Part shown: piece by piece, positions 5,626-8,923 of the stretch
How positions within the stretch are numbered: position 1 is the first letter of the stretch
Layout: each line of letters starts with the position of its first letter
Source of the DNA: Parvibaculum sp049303435
Lineage (GTDB): Bacteria > Pseudomonadota > Alphaproteobacteria > Parvibaculales > Parvibaculaceae
Direction: 5' to 3'
Length of the DNA: 8,923 nucleotides
Assembly (NCBI GenBank): GCA_049303435.1
Contig: JBAQNC010000301.1
Location: forward strand, 1 to 8,923
Position numbers and translations under genes: made by a program
The notes under the pieces: generated by a model
Seen by the model: the letters and a program-made list of their open reading frames with translations, nothing else
What the model was told of the DNA's origin: nothing
Databases searched by the model: none

Positions 5626-8424
5626 TTATGGTTTTTCATAAGCTCCAATATCATAAGCCGCACCAACTGGTCTTGATACGCCAAGTATATCATAATTATA
5701 CTTTATCCCAAAGTTACTTGGGATTGTATGCCCTGTATTTATTAAATTACCACCAGTAGTTGACTGCAAATTAAATGCACCTTCTGTAATTGACGTATAA
5801 CTTGGAGCTTCATTTAATCCATTTGCATCAAATCCTAATCCTTGCCAGTTTGCCAAACTATAACCTGTACCATTATAATTAAGTGATAAAGTTCTTGAGG
5901 GATCGTCTTCCCAATATATATTATTGTCTATTACTGGGGTGGTAGTTGAGAATACTTTAAGGGGAACAAAAGCATTCGTTGTATAGATAGCTCTGCCTTT
6001 TGAATCCCCTCTGATCGCATTATTATAAATTGCCATATAGACAGAAGTCCCAGCCACTGAAGCATCTATATTTATTGCCACACCAAATCCAGAACAATAA
6101 AGAGAATTATTATAAACCAATAAGGTATCTAAATCAGTAGCAGTACTTGTTTCTTTAATAGTCATCAAAGAATTAGTAGTGCTATCACTTTGGTCTATGA
6201 CAACATTATCATAAACTTTAACAACCCCGCCTATACCATTCAGGTATAACAGATTTGAATTATATCTTTTTTCTTCAACATCAACAGCATAATTACCATA
6301 TATTTCTACATCATCAAAAGGTGCATAGCACTGGATAAAATCAGTATGGTCGCCTGATCCAGTATTATAATTGTAAAATGTGTTATATCTGATAATATGA
6401 TGCCCGCCTGTTGACATTTGAATCCAATCTCTTTGACCATCACCTGCAATACTTGTAGTTCTTGATGTGTTATGCTCAATTATATTGTTAGAGCCTCTAA
6501 TCCAAAGCCCCATAGTAGCTCCTGAGCCGATAGTTAAGTCATTATAAGCTATGGTACAATTACTTGAATTTAGATTTATATTAGAACCTGAACATTCACG
6601 AACATACAACCCTCGTAATTTTATCCCACTACGACCAGATACGTATATACCATAACTAATGCTTCCATTATTTCCATCAATGATTACTTTACCATTGTGC
6701 CCTGTAAGTGCAGAAGGCATAATTGTAATATTATTTTTTTGTACATTTAACTGTTCATAATAAATAGTAGAATCAGCGCCACCTGATATAAATAAAGTAT
6801 CATTATCTGCCATAGAACTCCATCCAATATTTGCAAATGAAGTCCACGCATTCTCTATTGTTCTTCCAGTCCCTGTCCCAGTTGCATTCTTGTCAACAAA
6901 CCACTGTGTTGCAACAGGAGTGCCACCGCTACCAGCACCTGTAGCATTATATAAACCAATATAAGAAGTATCATTTATTACCACATCATCAAACTTAAAC
7001 CAAGCCCCAGATGAACCTATCCTATCGCCAACAGAAATAACCCCTATGAGTATCTGATTAACCTGAGATACTTCGGATGAATTATTTACATCTGATTTTA
7101 GAACACCATTAATATATATTTTTATGATGCCATTAGTTCCAGTTCCTTTTTTATAAAACATTTCAACGCAGATTGTGTCAGTAGTAACCCACCCTATAGG
7201 TTTGACTGATGTAGATACCCTTTTCAAATCTGAAGCATACGAACTGTCAGTTACAGAAGTCAAAGAAATAATGGGATTATTCATAGTAGTCCCATTATAG
7301 CCAAGCTTTATAAGTGGAAACCCATATCTGTTCTCAAGAAAAATAGAATCTTTAAAAGTTATGTATAAACGCACTCTAACGGAATCAAGTGCGGTAGGTA
7401 AATCATATCTTACGTAATCATACATAGCTGTTCCATCAAGAGTAGCTAAGAATCCATAACTTCCGTGTAGTTTGGCGGTATCTTTAGCAGTAAGGGTAGC
7501 ACCAGTCCTAATATCTGAATAAGACCATTCAGAAAGATCGTTCTCTTCCGCATCTGCAATATGTATATACCCTGTTTCTACTGGTAGAACTGTTGCATCA
7601 TCAGTTGTTCCATTGGCAATATTAGACGCATTAGAGTATTGTGTACCTTTCTTAGCATAAACTATGTAATCTCTTGAAATATTACTTCCTAATCCTGTAT
7701 GCGAATATGCAGTAATCCCTGAATCTACAGATGCTAAAAAAGTAAAATTAGAAGTACCTGCAAGTCTTGAACGTATTTCAGTTGAATCGTGGCTTGAAGT
7801 TGAAGGTGTCCAGCTCAAATCAATCTTATATGCACCTCCAGTAGCTACAAGGTTAGTCGGAGCAGAAGGGAATGGGTTAGTAATTACTTGAGACTGCTTT
7901 AACGAATCGACAGTTAAAGTTAACTTAGTAATAAGCGTAAACAAACTATCGTTAGTAATGCTCTGCTGTACATTACTCTGATTTACAAGCTCTGTTAATT
8001 CAGTTACTTTGTCTAAGATTAACTGATTAGTAGGCTGAGATGTCGGCATCTCGCCTAACGTGTTATACCTGATAGATTCTGCACCTTCTTTTTGCACTGC
8101 TACATAATCGGTCGTTGAAGGGCTGCCATCATATACATAACTGTTCACAAAATCTGCATTTAATTTCTTTGAAACAGAATCGCTAACTACCGATTTCACT
8201 TGAGGCAATGTCTGATAGCCTCTAACATTAGCATTCAAAGTATCTGTAAGCTGAGTTGTATTTAGCTTTGTTGCGATCGAAGTTCTTACAGGATTTAAGG
8301 AATCACTAACTACCGATTTCACTTGAGGCAATGTTTGATAGCCTCTAACATTGGCATTCAAAGTATCTGTAAGTTGAGTTGTATTTAGCTTTGTCGCGAT
8401 AGAAGCTCTTACAGGGTTTAGGAA
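5626..8424 (-). CDS. Tail fibre/tailspike, main C-terminal part after a frameshift (beta-helix, possible depolymerase)
   Basis: This frame is open from 8424, just after TAG and TGA, but has no credible start. The TTG at 8361 lies inside a repeat with no SD, so this is the continuation of the fibre gene upstream. Numbering from 8361, residues 1-61 are shaft repeats, about 114-160 a coiled coil (LILDKVTELTELVNQ), and 165-254 an FN3 domain (PSAPTNLVATGG, IDLSWTPS, DYIVYAKKG). Residues about 264-470 form a concanavalin-like jelly roll with IIKIYINGVLKSD, and about 486-900 a right-handed parallel beta-helix with rung patterns such as NNIIEHNTS, HHIIRYNTFYN and VEIYGNYAV. It ends GAAYDIGAYEKP. Acidic residues in DWIQ (645-648) and DHTDFIQ (671-677) could form a polysaccharide-cleaving site. 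Beta-helix spikes bind or degrade host surface glycans; enzyme activity here is inferred. Confidence 0.8.
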   Translation of the reverse strand, partial: FLNPVRASIATKLNTTQLTDTLNANVRGYQTLPQVKSVVSDSLNPVRTSIATKLNTTQLTDTLNANVRGYQTLPQVKSVVSDSVSKKLNADFVNSYVYDGSPSTTDYVAVQKEGAESIRYNTLGEMPTSQPTNQLILDKVTELTELVNQSNVQQSITNDSLFTLITKLTLTVDSLKQSQVITNPFPSAPTNLVATGGAYKIDLSWTPSTSSHDSTEIRSRLAGTSNFTFLASVDSGITAYSHTGLGSNISRDYIVYAKKGTQYSNASNIANGTTDDATVLPVETGYIHIADAEENDLSEWSYSDIRTGATLTAKDTAKLHGSYGFLATLDGTAMYDYVRYDLPTALDSVRVRLYITFKDSIFLENRYGFPLIKLGYNGTTMNNPIISLTSVTDSSYASDLKRVSTSVKPIGWVTTDTICVEMFYKKGTGTNGIIKIYINGVLKSDVNNSSEVSQVNQILIGVISVGDRIGSSGAWFKFDDVVINDTSYIGLYNATGAGSGGTPVATQWFVDKNATGTGTGRTIENAWTSFANIGWSSMADNDTLFISGGADSTIYYEQLNVQKNNITIMPSALTGHNGKVIIDGNNGSISYGIYVSGRSGIKLRGLYVRECSGSNINLNSSNCTIAYNDLTIGSGATMGLWIRGSNNIIEHNTSRTTSIAGDGQRDWIQMSTGGHHIIRYNTFYNYNTGSGDHTDFIQCYAPFDDVEIYGNYAVDVEEKRYNSNLLYLNGIGGVVKVYDNVVIDQSDSTTNSLMTIKETSTATDLDTLLVYNNSLYCSGFGVAINIDASVAGTSVYMAIYNNAIRGDSKGRAIYTTNAFVPLKVFSTTTPVIDNNIYWEDDPSRTLSLNYNGTGYSLANWQGLGFDANGLNEAPSYTSITEGAFNLQSTTGGNLINTGHTIPSNFGIKYNYDILGVSRPVGAAYDIGAYEKP

Positions 8425-8923
8425 TCACTAACTACCGATTTTACTTGAGGCAATGTTTGATAGCCTCTAACATTGGCATTCAAAGTATCTGTAAGTTGAG
8501 TTGTATTTAGCTTTGTCGCGATAGAAGTTCTTACAGGATTTAAGGAATCACTAACTACCGATTTCACTTGAGGCAATGTCTGATAGCCTCTAACATTAGC
8601 ATTCAGTGTATCTGTAAGTTGAGTTGTATTTAGCTTTGTCGCGATAGAAGCTCTTACAGGGTTTAAGGAATCACTAACTACCGATTTTACTTGAGGCAAT
8701 GTTTGATAGCCTCTAACATTGGCATTCAAAGTATCAGTTAGCTGAGTTGTGTTTAACTTTGTTGCGATCGAAATTTTTATAGGGTTTAAAGAATCACTCA
8801 CTACCGATTTTACTTGCGGCAAGGTCTGATAGCCTCTAACATTGGCATTCAAAGTATCTGTAAGTTGAGTTGTATTTAGCTTTGTCGCGATAGAAGCTCT
8901 TACAGGGTTTAAGGAATCACTAA
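8177..8923 (-). repeat. 123-bp tandem coding repeat array, about six copies
   Basis: The plus-strand motif TGATAGCCTCTAACATT recurs starting at 8213, 8336, 8458, 8581, 8704 and 8827. Spacings are 123, 122, 123, 123 and 123 bp. The array continues past the window edge. Each unit encodes 41 residues of fibre shaft. Units are nearly identical, with mosaic single-base differences (NPVRTS, NPVRAS and NPIKIS variants). The single 122-bp interval marks the frameshift. Confidence 0.95.
8418..8923 (-). CDS. Tail fibre shaft, upstream fragment, open at the window edge and ended by a frameshift
   Basis: The frame is open from the high-coordinate end of the window, so the gene's true start and N-terminal virion-attachment part are not visible. 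A TTG at 8852 is an ordinary Leu codon of the repeat, not a start. The segment is made wholly of the 41-residue repeat, with key blocks RGYQTLPQVKSVVSDSLNP and SIATKLNTTQLTDTLNANV. Hydrophobic positions 3-4 apart fit a trimeric coiled-coil-like shaft. It ends VVSDS-stop at 8420-8418. The equivalent codon pair in the other repeats is TCC TTA, and loss of one base makes it TCC TAA. Restoring that base joins it in frame to the 5626-8424 segment, so both are parts of one fibre gene. Confidence 0.8.
   Translation of the reverse strand, partial: SDSLNPVRASIATKLNTTQLTDTLNANVRGYQTLPQVKSVVSDSLNPIKISIATKLNTTQLTDTLNANVRGYQTLPQVKSVVSDSLNPVRASIATKLNTTQLTDTLNANVRGYQTLPQVKSVVSDSLNPVRTSIATKLNTTQLTDTLNANVRGYQTLPQVKSVVSDS

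Noticed and set aside
5626..6000. Variable region of a diversity-generating retroelement at the fibre C-terminus
   Set aside because: There is no reverse transcriptase or template repeat in the window, and the C-terminus is a beta-helix end rather than a C-type lectin fold.
8361..8361. TTG at 8361 (and at 8852) as a true gene start
   Set aside because: Both are the Leu codon of the TDTLNANV block inside the repeat, with no SD. The frames are continuous with repeat sequence upstream.
8410..8430. Programmed frameshift rescuing the fibre gene at the deletion
   Set aside because: The sequence before the stop, GAT TCC TAA, is not an X XXY YYZ heptamer and I see no clear hairpin after it. Every other repeat has the extra base.
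8177..8923. Regularly spaced repeats that could suggest a CRISPR array
   Set aside because: The whole 123-bp unit is conserved with no unique spacers, and it is translated in frame as a fibre shaft.

Overview
This is an AT-rich stretch of a tailed-phage genome, or of a prophage. Every supported gene is on the minus strand, so transcription runs from high to low coordinates. Genes are packed end to end with gaps of 0-27 nt or short overlaps. I see no bacterial housekeeping gene, tRNA, integrase or packaging gene, so I cannot tell a free phage from a prophage. The host is probably in the Bacteroidota/Ignavibacteria (FCB) group. This is inferred from low G+C, a signal peptide ending in SFAQ, beta-helix proteins ending in the GAYDIGAYE motif, and PKD/LRR-type surface domains. 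Shine-Dalgarno-like AAGG/AAGGAG sites are nonetheless present before several genes.

Layout in transcription order. (1) 8923-5626 is a very large tail fibre/tailspike gene that begins outside the window. It has about six copies of a 41-residue (123-bp) shaft repeat, a coiled coil, an FN3 domain, a jelly-roll-like domain, and a right-handed parallel beta-helix with a DIGAYE C-terminus. A one-base deletion inside one repeat, at about 8420, breaks the frame. (2) 5616-4798 is a secreted protein with a PKD-like domain and leucine-rich repeats. (3) 4785-3112 is a lysis cassette: a small coiled-coil membrane protein, a putative three-helix holin, a membrane-anchored spanin-like protein and an N-acetylmuramidase endolysin. 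(4) 3115-2783 is an unknown small protein. (5) 2776-701 holds three tandem, mutually related tail-tube-like proteins. The last two carry an added C-terminal domain. (6) 673-60 is a tail assembly chaperone pair (G/GT type). (7) 57-1 is the first 19 codons of a probable tape measure protein with a GTG start.

The strongest new observation is a complete -1 programmed ribosomal frameshift signal near the end of the 119-aa chaperone gene: slippery heptamer T TTT TTC at 341-335, an 8-nt spacer, and a 7-bp stem with a 7-nt loop at 326-306 that contains the zero-frame stop. The -1 frame then stays open for 91 codons without a usable start of its own and ends 2 nt before the tape measure start. This is the lambda G/GT arrangement, and ordinary start-to-stop gene calling misses the second product.

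The genes fit together as adsorption (fibre/spike, possibly the secreted surface protein), then lysis, then tail tube, chaperone and tape measure. Having the receptor-binding and lysis genes upstream of the tube/chaperone/tape-measure block is the reverse of the common siphophage order.
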